64,000 bases of DNA from Amylostereum areolatum (taxonomy: Eukaryota > Basidiomycota > Agaricomycetes > Russulales > Stereaceae), in the NCBI GenBank assembly GCA_012932865.1, contig SAXG01000108.1, positions 38,267 through 102,266 of the forward strand, written 5' to 3'. The notes below the pieces were generated by a model. That model ran no database searches and was not told the DNA's origin. It saw only the letters and a list, made by a program, of their open reading frames with translations. A program made the position numbers and the translations under genes. Shown here in pieces: positions 21,777 through 31,382 of the stretch. Each line of letters starts with the position of its first letter. Position 1 is the stretch's first letter.

Positions 21777-22893
21777 ATGCCTGCTCCAACACCTCACCGC
21801 ACACCATTGAGGCGTGTTTCTCAAGGGTCACTCTCTGCCATGTCGCGCTCAGGTGCGCATCCGGACGCTCCGTATGGCCTCGGCTTCCTCGAACCTGCCA
21901 TGGCCGAACTTGCGGACGAAGTCGACACGCTCCAGACAAACGTAGAGGGGCTGCGTGAGCTTGGAGACGCGTTGCAGACATTCAACGAATCTTTTGCCAG
22001 TTGGCTCTATGTTATGAATATGAACGCGTTGACGGTGGATTGGCCCCAGGTGCGTGCATTGACCGCTTCATGTCATTGCACGCTAACGAAATACCACTCA
22101 GGCGCCAACAGACAACTCCTACATATTAGCAAAACGGAGAGCGGGTATTCCTTTCTCTTGATTTGTGCCCGTTTGAAGTCGCTCACCCTGCCGAGAGTAG
22201 AAGAGGACGCTCAGGCTGCATATATCGCCTTGCAATCACGAAAACACCAACCCGAACCATTCATCTCAGATAAGACCACTGCGACAGAGGATGCGAATGC
22301 GACAGCGGCTGCAGATAATACCATGATGAACGAGACCATGACGGCTGGTAAGCCTGCAACAGTGAAGGTGAAGAAGAAGGGACAACCGAAGATGACCGCG
22401 AAGGAGAAGAAGGAACGAAGTGTGCGTCGGACTGCCCGTTTCTTCCGCATGCAACATGGTCTCACGTCTTCATACAGATTGCGGTTGACAAGGCCGTTAT
22501 GTCCCTGCCACTCGAGTTTCGTGGTAATGATCCTGTGAGTCTGCCCTGCGATCCATGTATAATAGGTCTAATCAGCGCGTATAGGGACTTCGTCGGAATG
22601 TGGAGACCGTTATAGAGGCCCTCATGGACAATGCCGGGAAAGGGATGAAACGTACGCCTTCGTGGCATGCCAGGCTTAACTTCCAACTCACTTGTCTTCA
22701 GTAATTGAACTTATCAAACCTCCGGAACTCAATCAAGCAAGAGTCAACAAATGTCTCATTGCAATGGTGAACAGGAAAATCGTCACGAAGAATAATAGCA
22801 CGGTACCATCTCTTCGATTCCTTCGCACGGCACCTACCAACCTTGCACGCACAGGGTATTGTTCTATACCACTGGCAAGGAGTCCCTGCTTGA
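21777..22893 (+). CDS. DAM1: DASH complex subunit Dam1
   Basis: Exons join across introns at about 22049-22102, 22145-22199, 22420-22478, 22534-22584 and later ones. The Dam1 core is plain: L-A-D-E-V-D-T-L-Q-T-N-V-E-G-L, F-N-E-S-F-A-S-W-L-Y-V-M-N-M-N-A-L and D-W-P-Q-A-P-T. It forms part of the DASH/Dam1 ring that couples kinetochores to microtubule ends. A Lys-rich linker (V-K-V-K-K-K-G-Q-P-K) follows. The C-terminal part has L-P-L-E-F-R-G-N-D-P, E-A-L-M-D-N-A-G-K-G and N-Q-A-R-V-N-K-C-L-I-A-M-V-N-R-K, ending in L-Y-H-W-Q-G-V-P-A. That tail is much longer than expected from the core alone and looks like a small helical or winged-helix module kept in basidiomycetes. The stop is at 22891-22893. 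Confidence 0.85.
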
Positions 22894-23853
22894 ACTTGGC
22901 AAAACTTTGCTGGACATACCAACTCCTGTATTTCTTTTACAACTGTAGCGCTAGCATAATTTGTGAGCGTCGTCTTCCCCACTGATGCTTTTACAACTCA
23001 CTAAGCGTACTCGCAGACAATTTTGGGAATTGTGGTGCTTGCGGTCCCAACATTGGTTCTCCCAGGGACCGCGCTATATAGGCCCCAGAAAATATATGAT
23101 CCTCCTATCGGATAATGATTCGAATCGCCGAAAGACGCATCCTCGATGAAAGTGTCAACCAGTTTCGAAAACAAGGGGTGACCGGTTTACATATAACGAC
23201 TCACCATTGTTCCCCGAGGCATCCATCATAAAGAAGGGTTTGGCCAATGGGCTTGACATTCTCATCATCAACGCTGGTGTCGTAGGTTCAATTTACCCTT
23301 ATTCCCTCAGATCGATCGTTGCCGCTAACTCTCGTTATTGTTTTCTTGCAGAAACTATCAAGCTGATCCCGCTTTGACCAGACATCAACCTCGCACTCGT
23401 GAAGTCATGCCGTACCAAGTGCCAACGTCGTCGGTCCTGCGCCTGTCTGATAGATGCTCCTGCCCCCCCCCCCCCCCCTCTCGAGAAGGCCAAATGCAGC
23501 GTGATCGCGTAGATCGGGAGCAGCACGTCGGTACGGCATCCGAGGCCATCGTACTTCGTACTGCATCAGCTAGTCGGGATTGGTGTTGGTAAGGTTCCTG
23601 CTTCATACAACACGGATAGACCAGGCTTATGGTTGGATGAGTAGGCATTTTAAACTTCAAGCAATAAATGGGCAAGCCGAACTTGACGATTTCCTCAGGC
23701 ATGCAGGATGGAAGGTGGTTGAACTCGGGATAAAAAGAGCACCTTCAGGGGATTATGACAGCAGTGCAAGGGGGTTTATATAGTGAAAATACTAGCACCA
23801 CGATCTACAAAGCTTGGAGTGGGCAGTCCCGCACCTACGCATAAGCACACCAT
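22894..23853. other. Gap with decayed sequence and a poly-C tract
   Basis: Apart from the possible dehydrogenase relic at 23190-23300 no gene is supported. A run of about 17 C lies near 23463-23479. Confidence 0.5.
23190..23300 (+). pseudogene. Possible short-chain dehydrogenase relic
   Basis: Translation gives A-S-I-I-K-K-G-L-A-N-G-L-D-I-L-I-I-N-A-G-V. The D-I-L-I-I-N-A-G part matches the N-N-A-G strand of SDR enzymes. Upstream and downstream frames are broken and no glycine-rich cofactor motif or Y-x-x-x-K is found. Only a fragment survives. Confidence 0.35.
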
Positions 23854-24954
23854 CTATATCTCCCGACGAAATGTCTTCACGCCATCCTTGTCGCGCACAA
23901 TGCGTATTCCAGCCTTCTTCAGCTCGTCCATGATAATGTCCGGAACCCGCACCTCCTTCCTCAATAAACACCTCTGCATGTGAATGATATGCTTATCCTT
24001 GACAAATGCCCGTAGCCAGGTGTGTCGGCAAAGAATACAGGTCATGGCCTCCGCCCGGGCGTGTACAAAAGCGACATGCTCAGCCACCTGTAACCTGTCT
24101 TTTTCCGGGTCAGAACACCTGGTCCAACGGCACACGGCGCGGGTGTCATTTATGAGGCAGGAGTGCACAGATTGGAGGTGCTTCTTGATGGCGGCGGTGA
24201 ACACTTGACCCAATGCACCGGACCTTTTGCGGTGGCCGACCATGCCTTCGATATTTTGGCCGCACCCACCATCCCACTCGCAAGGAAACGAAAAGGATAA
24301 TCCCGAGTAACGGTAAACGAACACGACGTGCTTGATCCCGAGTAAAGCTTTGTTCAAGAAGGCGGTGTTGACATCGTCTAGGACCCGATCGTGGGGCTGT
24401 ATGCTGGTTGAAATTGGGACGTCTTGGAGAAAACCGGCCGGTTGTAAGACTACAGGTAGGATGGCGAGAGATGATGCCAGGGTTGGAGGCGGTGGTAAGG
24501 TCTGCTGTCTTAAAGGCGGCACAATGGGAACAGGAAGGCCAGGCAAGAGAGCTTGTGGCGTGGGACGTGGGACGCAGTCTGGAAGCAGCTTGAAACCAAA
24601 AACGTCGCAAAATTCTTGTAATGATGTATTGAAATAGGGAGAGGTGAGGGTAAGGCAGAATACCTCCCAACGTTCCCTCTCTGACCAATGGCCGATACCG
24701 AAGACATCGAATAGCCGGCGAAGCGAGAGAGGGTCACTGGCAAGGATCCGCGAGAACAGCACCAGTTGCTCGTTCTTGGGTAGCTCATCCACGCGCACGG
24801 TCGGAAATTCGGGTTCTTGCGCAGTGGCGGAGACGTTAGGAGTCCTGGTGAGGGGGGAGGTCTGTTCGTCAAGATACCCACAAGACAAAGTAACACCGCC
24901 TGCAGAAAATGACTGCCGAAGAGGTGTAGAGGGCGAAAGGTATCGAGAAGTCAT
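23854..24954 (-). CDS. C2H2-type zinc-finger protein
   Basis: An intronless frame. The start M-T-S-R-Y-L-S-P at 24954 is preferred over an upstream in-frame Met at 25080, because a TATAAAA lies between them (about 25054-25060), which a promoter would need. Residues 1-220 are Pro/Leu-rich with a conserved-looking helical block (N-E-Q-L-V-L-F-S-R-I-L). The C-terminal third holds three Cys/His clusters: C-E-W-D-G-G-C with K-K-H-L-Q-S-V-H, C-R-W-T-R-C with A-E-H-V-A-F-V-H, and C-I-L-C with H-I-I-H-M-Q-R-C. This is the layout of basidiomycete C2H2 proteins with atypical spacing. It may bind DNA; targets are unknown. Confidence 0.65.
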   Translation of the reverse strand: MTSRYLSPSTPLRQSFSAGGVTLSCGYLDEQTSPLTRTPNVSATAQEPEFPTVRVDELPKNEQLVLFSRILASDPLSLRRLFDVFGIGHWSERERWEVFCLTLTSPYFNTSLQEFCDVFGFKLLPDCVPRPTPQALLPGLPVPIVPPLRQQTLPPPPTLASSLAILPVVLQPAGFLQDVPISTSIQPHDRVLDDVNTAFLNKALLGIKHVVFVYRYSGLSFSFPCEWDGGCGQNIEGMVGHRKRSGALGQVFTAAIKKHLQSVHSCLINDTRAVCRWTRCSDPEKDRLQVAEHVAFVHARAEAMTCILCRHTWLRAFVKDKHIIHMQRCLLRKEVRVPDIIMDELKKAGIRIVRDKDGVKTFRREI

Positions 24955-25166
24955 GCGCGGTCGGAGGTTTTGCACGCTTTGGTTTATGCTGCAGGAGGAA
25001 AGAATATGGAGGTGGGAAACAAGAGGCGAGAAGTCGATGTAACAGGGCAACCTTTTATAGTGACCGTCATGCTTGTTCATGGCAAAGTTCGCACTGTTGT
25101 TTGGGTCCGCAGACTCCTTGTTGTTCAGACAAGCAAATTAAAAGAAGGATCATTAACGTATGTCTA

Positions 25167-25869
25167 TTACTTCTTCTTGACAGCCTTAATCCTAATGGTC
25201 TCTGTGCCAATGAAAACGCCCTGTAGACCGACCGATTAATCAGAGGCGAGGTCTACGAGATCGTGGACGACATACCTTCCCCTTGTATGGTTCTGGTGGC
25301 CTCCACTTTCGCACCTTTGCAGCAAACAGTCCGAGCTGGTGTTTGTCGGTGCAACTGAGCAATATTTTGGTCGCATATGGAACCTCGGCTTTGATGTGTG
25401 GTGGGACCGGGACGAGGACATTATGGCTGAAGCCCAGCTTCATGTTGAGCCGTTTGCCGCTGCCGCCCGCTTCTGTCCCACGAGGGTCGTCCTCGAGTGC
25501 CGCACGGTAACCGACGCCGACCAGGTAGAGGGGTACGGAGAACCCTTCGGTCATGCCGATGATGGCGTTGTTGATGAGCGTGCGCGTGAGGCCCCACATA
25601 GCGCGTTGTTTCTTCACTTCCGCGTTCTCCACTGCCAGTGCAAGTGTATCTGGCGTCGGATGTGAGAGCGTCATGAATGGCTCTAGTGGGACCTGGGTAG
25701 TCCCGAGCGGACCCTGCACGGTGAGGGAGGTCGGAGAGGGCGTGAAAGTGACGGTGGACGGGTATTTGATGGGTGTTTTACCAATGTTGGACGTGTGCCC
25801 GCGGACGGCGGGGGATGTGGAGAAGGCGCGAGTCGCGCTAGTCAGGCGATGGTGGACCCGGGGGAGCAT
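25167..25869 (-). CDS. mrpl6: Mitochondrial ribosomal protein L6 (uL6m)
   Basis: Two exons: 25276-25869 and 25167-25220, the last adding G-V-F-I-G-T-E-T-I-R-I-K-A-V-K-K-K. The N-terminus M-L-P-R-V-H-H-R-L-T-S-A-T-R-A-F-S-T-S is a mitochondrial presequence. The uL6 pattern is visible in V-Q-G-P-L-G, W-G-L-T-R-T-L-I-N-N-A-I-I-G-M-T-E-G-F, L-V-G-V-G-Y-R-A and K-L-G-F-S-H. It belongs to the large subunit of the mitoribosome. It is divergent from the ZCCHC10-like gene with 160 bp between start codons, and a telomere-type box lies in that promoter. Confidence 0.95.
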
Positions 25870-25953
25870 GACGAGCTCGACGTCGAAGAAGGGAGCGCGA
25901 CGTCGTGGACAGCGAAGACGCGAAACGGGTGGGAATTTCCCGAGCGCGCCTTT

Positions 25954-25966
25954 CCTAACCCTAACC
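25954..25966. promoter_or_regulatory. Telomere-repeat box in the mrpL6 promoter
   Basis: CCTAACCCTAACC, two copies of the TTAGGG unit on the other strand, lies 85-97 bp upstream of the mrpL6 ATG and 64-76 bp before the ZCCHC10-like ATG. Tbf1-type factors bind TTAGGG in ribosomal protein promoters of several fungi. A matching box precedes mrpL47 at 54692-54704. Confidence 0.6.
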
Positions 25967-26029
25967 TTAGCTCCTTAGCAGACTGTCATCTTAGTCCGGC
26001 GCGTCCCATCTCCAACCTTCAACACCACC

Positions 26030-26776
26030 ATGTCCAAGTTTGCTCCCCACCATCGTTCTGGTAGCAATAATCCCCGGGCGACATCATCGACAATCTGCCA
26101 GAAATGCCTCGGATCAGGTGTGCGACTAGTTTCTGTATATTTGTTCTACGACTGATGTGCGCCACAGGTCACTTCACCTACCAGTGCAAGTCGTCCACTG
26201 CCCCATACGTATCGCGCCCATCCCGCACTGCCCAGCTTGAGAATCCGCACGTTATTGCAAAGCTTCGGGCAGATGGGAAACCATCCGTCGAAGTTCCAGA
26301 AGAGTTCAAGACCAGGTGGGTGTCTGTTTGTCGTTCAATCAAATGCCTCTCTGTTCATGCATGCATTTCCTTTCCTTGTGAATAGGAAGGGAACTGCCAA
26401 TCGAATACTAGAAGAGAAGGAGAAGGAACGAGAGAGTGCTTCGAAGGAGAAAGGAAAGGAGAAGGATCGCGACCGGCCGAAGAAACGAGCTAAACGGTAC
26501 GTCGTGGGTTCGACCTACCTCTACTCCTCCCCTAAATTTGTCTCCTTTCTTCCCAGCTCTCATTCTTCAGACTCGGACAAGAGCTCCTCTGGCTCTGATA
26601 GTGACTCATCGAGCTCGTCAGATTCCGACAGCGACTCGTCCCACTCCAGCTCCGGTTCGTCTGGATCCTCGAGGAGAAGGCACAAGAAACGTGTTCCTCG
26701 ACGTCGAGGAACATCCAGCGTGGATTCCAGCGAGGACGAGAAAGATGGGGAGCGTGGGCGCAGCTCAAAGCGCTGA
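26030..26776 (+). CDS. Zinc-knuckle protein, ZCCHC10-like
   Basis: Four exons separated by introns near 26118-26168, 26315-26386 and 26496-26556. The first two exons form one CCHC knuckle: C-Q-K-C-L-G-S-G then H-F-T-Y-Q-C-K, the single motif that defines the ZCCHC10 family. Then come a segment with L-R-A-D-G-K-P-S-V-E-V-P, a Glu/Lys-rich stretch, a basic K-K-R-A-K-R nuclear signal and a long Ser/Asp-rich tail (about 26556-26690) ending in R-R-R-G-T-S-S-V-D-S-S-E-D-E. Members are nuclear and probably RNA-associated; the exact function is not known. It is divergent from mrpL6. Confidence 0.85.
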
Positions 26777-26997
26777 GCGCCGAAACTATATTATCTTCTA
26801 CTTGCGTCCCTTCTATCTTGCGACACCCACATATCCACGTTACCCTATGTACAAGTATGTATATATCGACTTCAACGATTCTCTGGCCGTCTCATCATGC
26901 GTGTCAAGTATTAGAATATGGATTGGAATATATACAGGAAGTTGCGTCGAAGTAACAGCGTCCGAATACGACCGCCTGCGAACAACTCATGAACATT

Positions 26998-27808
26998 CTA
27001 CGCCTGAAGCTTTTGTATTCATGATGAGGGCGACAATGAGACTATTCCAGGTTTCAGCCCTTGCGCATATCGAAGGCTAGAAAGGTACGTACCCGTATAG
27101 ACCCAGTACTTCCGCAAAGATGAGGATGAGTACCATAGACACGAATACGCGCGACTCAGTGACATATGCGCGTACGCACTGAAAAGATCATTGTGACGTG
27201 AGTATAAGGTCGCGGTCAGGGACAACGGAGCGTACAGCATCTCCTACAATGCCGATGGCATACCCAGCGGCGAGACCGGTGAAGCCACATGCGAGGCCAG
27301 CTCCTAGGTGGATGAATCCCGCAAAGAGAGAGTAGTCGTTCGCGGGGTCAACTATACGACTGTTCAATCGGCAGTCTCCCTAGAAGGGAAAGAAGTGCGA
27401 CTCACGACCACCAGCAATAAGGACGGAAACAACGAGGCCATATACAGCAATGATACCTGACATGACAACTGGGATGAGAGACTATATGCACGAGCATAAG
27501 TTCAGCGTAAGCGTCATGAGAGACCGAAGGGTAAGACGCACTTTCATGATGAGTTCTGGCCTAAACTGTCCCAGCCCTGCGATACCAATTCCCGCCTTGG
27601 ATGTGCCATATGCAGCACCGACAGCTATATGCATGGTAATGAGACGGATTCAAGTGATACCATTCGCATGAAGACACCCACTACTAAAGATCATCTATAC
27701 GAATAACTGGATTAGTTCAATAACGTACGGAAAAGGGGGGGTAGTACACACTGCTGAGGCGACACCTGCAAAGCCGAAGAACGGCGCGTATGGTGGACAG
27801 CTGGACAT
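26998..27808 (-). CDS. VMA3: V-ATPase proteolipid subunit c
   Basis: Seven exons, starting at 27752-27808 ([14 protein letters not shown]), then a 13-nt exon 27682-27694 encoding M-I-F-S plus one base, then 27542-27624 and others. Joined, they read [57 protein letters not shown] and [14 protein letters not shown]. The last contains the essential membrane Glu that carries the proton. The final exon ends in N-T-K-A-S-G-V. Four transmembrane helices form the rotor ring of the vacuolar proton pump. The divergent neighbour encodes subunit d of the same complex, 166 bp away. Confidence 0.95.
27682..27694 (-). other. 13-nt micro-exon of VMA3
   Basis: ATGATCTTTAGTA is bounded by AG on its 5' side and GTGGGT on its 3' side, with flanking introns of 57 nt each. 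It is required to keep the conserved M-I-F-S strand and the reading frame between A-S-A and V-G-A-A-Y-G. Confidence 0.8.
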
Positions 27809-27974
27809 TGCGGACGGTGTAGGGGACGGGACGGTGAACACTGAACGATGCGCGGTGCGCAAGCGCGACTTGCGGGCAGCATGCGGCGGATTTCCATTTC
27901 TGGCGAGCGGAGTTCTAAAGGGCCGACGCAGCCGACACCGCGCCCACTGAGCTCGACGTTGAGCTGCAGCAGCC
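27809..27974. promoter_or_regulatory. Shared V-ATPase promoter
   Basis: Only 166 bp separate the start codons of the divergent subunit c and subunit d genes, so their control elements must overlap. I identified no specific factor site. Confidence 0.6.
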
Positions 27975-29281
27975 ATGGAGGCCCTCTTTTTCAACGTATG
28001 TTTCCTCACTCATATTCTGGTATGAAACCCCGTCGATTTCTGGCTGACAGAGAGGTATGGATTCTCACTAGGTCGACACCGGATTTCTCGAGGGTATCGT
28101 GCGCGGCTACAAGGCTGGCATCTTAACCCAAGGCCAGTATGCCAACTTAACGCAGTGCGAGAACCTTGAAGGTATGCATCGCGTCATCCGTACGGCTTGC
28201 AACTCTAACGCGCTCAATGTGCGCTGGCGAATAGACTTGAGGACGCAGCTGTCGGCAACGGACTATGGCAACTTCCTTGCCAATGAGCCTACCCCACTCT
28301 CGACGTCGACTATCGCGAGCAAGGCAACACAAATTCTTGTCGACCAGTTCAACTTCATCAAGGGTAGCGCTGTCGCACCATTGAGCAAGTTTCTGGACTT
28401 CATTACGTGCGTTTCCTCCGTCTTATTTCTTGCATCGGCTCTGACGGTCTCCTGCAGCTATGGATACATGATCGACAATGTCATTCTTCTAATCACCGGG
28501 ACCTTGCATGAACGCGACACACACGAGCTACTTGAGCGGTGCCATCCCCTAGGCTGGTTTGAGACGATGCCTGCACTCTGTGTAGCAACTAATGTCGAGG
28601 AACTGTACCAAACTGTGCTTGTGGAAACGCCACTAGGTGTGTAAATGCGTTTATCATTGCTTCCCCACACCCTCAAATTTTCTCTCATTAGCACCATACT
28701 TCCGTGAATGCTTCTCTGCTACGGATCTGGATGACCTCAACATCGAGATTATTCGTAACACACTCTACAAGGCCTACCTCGAAGACTTCCACGCATTCTG
28801 CACTTCTATAGGTGGACCTACCGCGGACGTCATGCAACGCATCCTCTCCTTCGAGGCCGACCGACGTACACTTAACATCACCGTCAACTCTCTGGGAACC
28901 GAACTCTCCAAGGAACAGCGAGCACGGCTCTTCCCCACTATTGGCCGATTATTTCCCGCAGGCAACAACCAGCTCGCCAAGGCGGACGACATCGACCAGA
29001 TTCGTGCTGCCTGCGATGGTGTGGCAGAGTATCGCAGCTTCTTCGAGTCGTCCCCCGGCTCGTCAAGTGGCGCGGACGACCCGACTGCGGGTCTGGAGGA
29101 CAAGTTCTTCGTGTCCGAAGTACACCTGAACAAGCTCGCCTTTCTCCAGCAGTTTCAGTACGGCGTCTTCTACGCGTACATGAAGCTGAAGGAGCAAGAG
29201 ATCCGAAACATCACTTGGATCGCTGAATGCATTGCGCAGGAGGCGAGGGATCGGATCCAGGACTTCATACCCATTTTCTGA
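27975..29281 (+). CDS. VMA6: V-ATPase subunit d
   Basis: The first exon is M-E-A-L-F-F-N; later exons add [33 protein letters not shown], the [17 protein letters not shown] motif, H-P-L-G-W-F-E and finally [14 protein letters not shown]. Length (about 355 aa) and order match subunit d of other fungi. The protein forms the cup between the membrane rotor ring and the central stalk of the vacuolar ATPase. The last exon, about 28692-29281, is long and uninterrupted. It is divergent from VMA3. Confidence 0.95.
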
Positions 29282-29622
29282 GGTGAACGTCGGACTTATT
29301 CTTCCTATCCTGTACCGTTTTGATTACCTGCATGTCTAATAGGCGATTGTCTTTTGCTGGAGGATGTGTGCCTATATGTTGTTCTGTTGAGAAAAAGCAT
29401 TTACACGTGGGGGCGTGAAACGCTTTGCGAATCCGCACTAAGACGTTCTTCTCGTGCATACCTACGATATTAACCTTCCGGGTCCGTTTTCGGCTCCATA
29501 TCATCGTAGTAAATGCCGGTAAGCACACTCGTCAGCCTTCCGGTCATCGCACTACTAATAGCCTGATACATCTGATAGACTCGTTGCTCAGCAGAGCAAG
29601 TGGAGGTTGAACGTTGATAATT
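29282..29622. other. Gap between VMA6 and duplicated block
   Basis: No gene is supported. It separates VMA6 from the left border of copy B. Confidence 0.5.
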
Positions 29623-29665
29623 TGAGCAAGCATAGTGAAACACGAGTAATGCACGATACGCCCAC

Positions 29666-29672
29666 TATAAAA
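29666..29672 (+). promoter_or_regulatory. TATA box of hydrolase copy B
   Basis: TATAAAA upstream of the hydrolase; an in-frame ATG at 29739 and the preferred ATG at 29850 both lie downstream of it. Confidence 0.55.
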
Positions 29673-29849
29673 AGAAGACCATCGGCGACTGATCTGCTTC
29701 CCACGAAACATGTGTAAGCGGTCTATCCTGCGTATGGGATGTGCATCCCGGTGTCGGAGCATGACGTACTTCGAAATACTTTTAAAGCAATCTGCTTTGT
29801 GCCTCTCTCCTTCTCCCTACCCGCTAGGCTACGAAACATACTTACACAT

Positions 29850-30917
29850 ATGTCTACTAGCATAACAAAAAATCTCCGGTCCAGGGATGGGATACCTATC
29901 TATGCGGACGCCATAGGAAACCCATCTCGTCCTCCACTCGTTTTCGTGCACGGTTCAGGCGTCAGTGGCGCTGTGTTCAATCACATCTTCCAGGACTCTC
30001 GCTACAACTCCGAATTCTACATGGTAAATAACCCCCCTCGATCTTCGTTCGCAGCTTACGAACAACCAATTGGCAGGTCCGATACGACATGAGAGGTCAC
30101 GGCCGTTCTGGAAAACCCGATTCGGATGATGAGTATACGTCAAAGCAGTATGCAGAGGATTATGCCGTGGTAGCAGAGGCTTTTGGATTGAAGAAGGTCT
30201 TGTGGATTGGATGGTGAGAAACTCCATTCTTGTCAGCTTTTCCTGTAAGGTCCTAATCTTCTGCTTATTTGGCGCAGGAGTATGGGCGGTAAGAACACAC
30301 AGCTGACGCCATGACTCATATCTGATACGACGATGATCCTATTAGCTGCCGTCGTCGCGGATATCGCCCAGCATCTCCCCCGTGACACCATCTCTGCCGT
30401 GGTCTATCTTGCCGGGTTGCCCTCTGTAGGCCCCATCCTTCAGTCCATCACTACCCCCGGTGTCCGCGACATACTTCCCACCCTTTTCAACACGACGGAC
30501 GCTGCCTTATTGTGCAAGGCCAAGGTTGACTTCGTCGATTCTATTTTCGTGAACCCGGAGTCGGTCCCGTACGAACTTAGATGCACCTGGGTCGGCATCT
30601 CCTGCTCGCAAGGCCCGGACGCGTGTCGGCGCATCTTCACCCGCACACAAGATCCGACCGCATTATATGCGTGGGCGAAGGACGGACTTCCGCTCCTCAT
30701 CTTGCATGGGAGGAAGGATGCGCAGATCGTTGGAGAGAAACTTGTCGAGGAAATGAAGCCTGTCTACAAGGACATGACGGTCAAGTTTTTCGATAACCTC
30801 GGGCACGCGTTGTTTTACGAAGACCCGGATGCGATTATGGAGAGCATTGTCGCGTTCGCCCGAAGGACCATACATGTAAGAGAGTGTGCTTTCCCTTCCC
30901 CCCTTGGTAGATGCTAA
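29850..30917 (+). CDS. Alpha/beta hydrolase, intact copy B
   Basis: The start M-S-T-S-I-T-K-N-L at 29850 is chosen because it lies directly before the core; an in-frame ATG at 29739 would add a 37-residue extension. Motifs: L-V-F-V-H-G-S-G (oxyanion loop), R-Y-D-M-R-G-H-G-R-S-G-K, the nucleophile elbow I-G-W-S-M-G, the acid in L-L-I-L-H-G-R-K-D, and the histidine in N-L-G-H-A-L-F-Y-E-D. The nucleophile Ser is encoded by an 11-nt exon at 30278-30288. Length (about 285 aa) fits small fungal hydrolases of the epoxide hydrolase/haloperoxidase type. The substrate is unknown. The last codons, after R-R-T-I-H, may belong to an intron. It converges on the FunK1 gene. Confidence 0.87.
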
Positions 30918-31382
30918 ACTGCTTTTAGTGAATGTATATACGGCACGGTTCTTCGTTGTTGCCATTAGTCTGTATTCTACTCCAATAATATTGTTTCCTC
31001 CGCCTGCGTGTGGATATCCTGCCGGAGGAGAACAATCTAACCAGCCTTCCAGTCGTTCATACAAAAGAACTGTTCATAGAAGGTTGGACACCGGTGCCAT
31101 CGCCGGAGAACGGGGGAATAACTGGCAGCACACGCAAGCCCTCTCCCGCAGACCGGGAAGCTAGGAAATATAGAAGAAAAGGCGTGGAGGCGAACTATAT
31201 TGCGTAGCTTGCGTTAGTACATTCCTTGCAAATTCACGACGTTGAGAATGGATACGGCATGAATGGATACCATGCGGTTCACAGAGCAACAATGCTATGC
31301 ATTAGAAATCTCAATGCACACGGTAGGAGAAGAATTTGGAAGAAAATACAGTAGAGTACAAATGGCAACCAGGCCGCACACA

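Noticed and set aside
23460..23480. Poly-C tract as a functional element
   Set aside because: A homopolymer run of this kind is most simply slippage, and its length may be a sequencing artefact.
25954..25966. Interstitial telomere or chromosome fusion scar
   Set aside because: Only two repeat units, in a promoter; a transcription factor box is the simpler reading.
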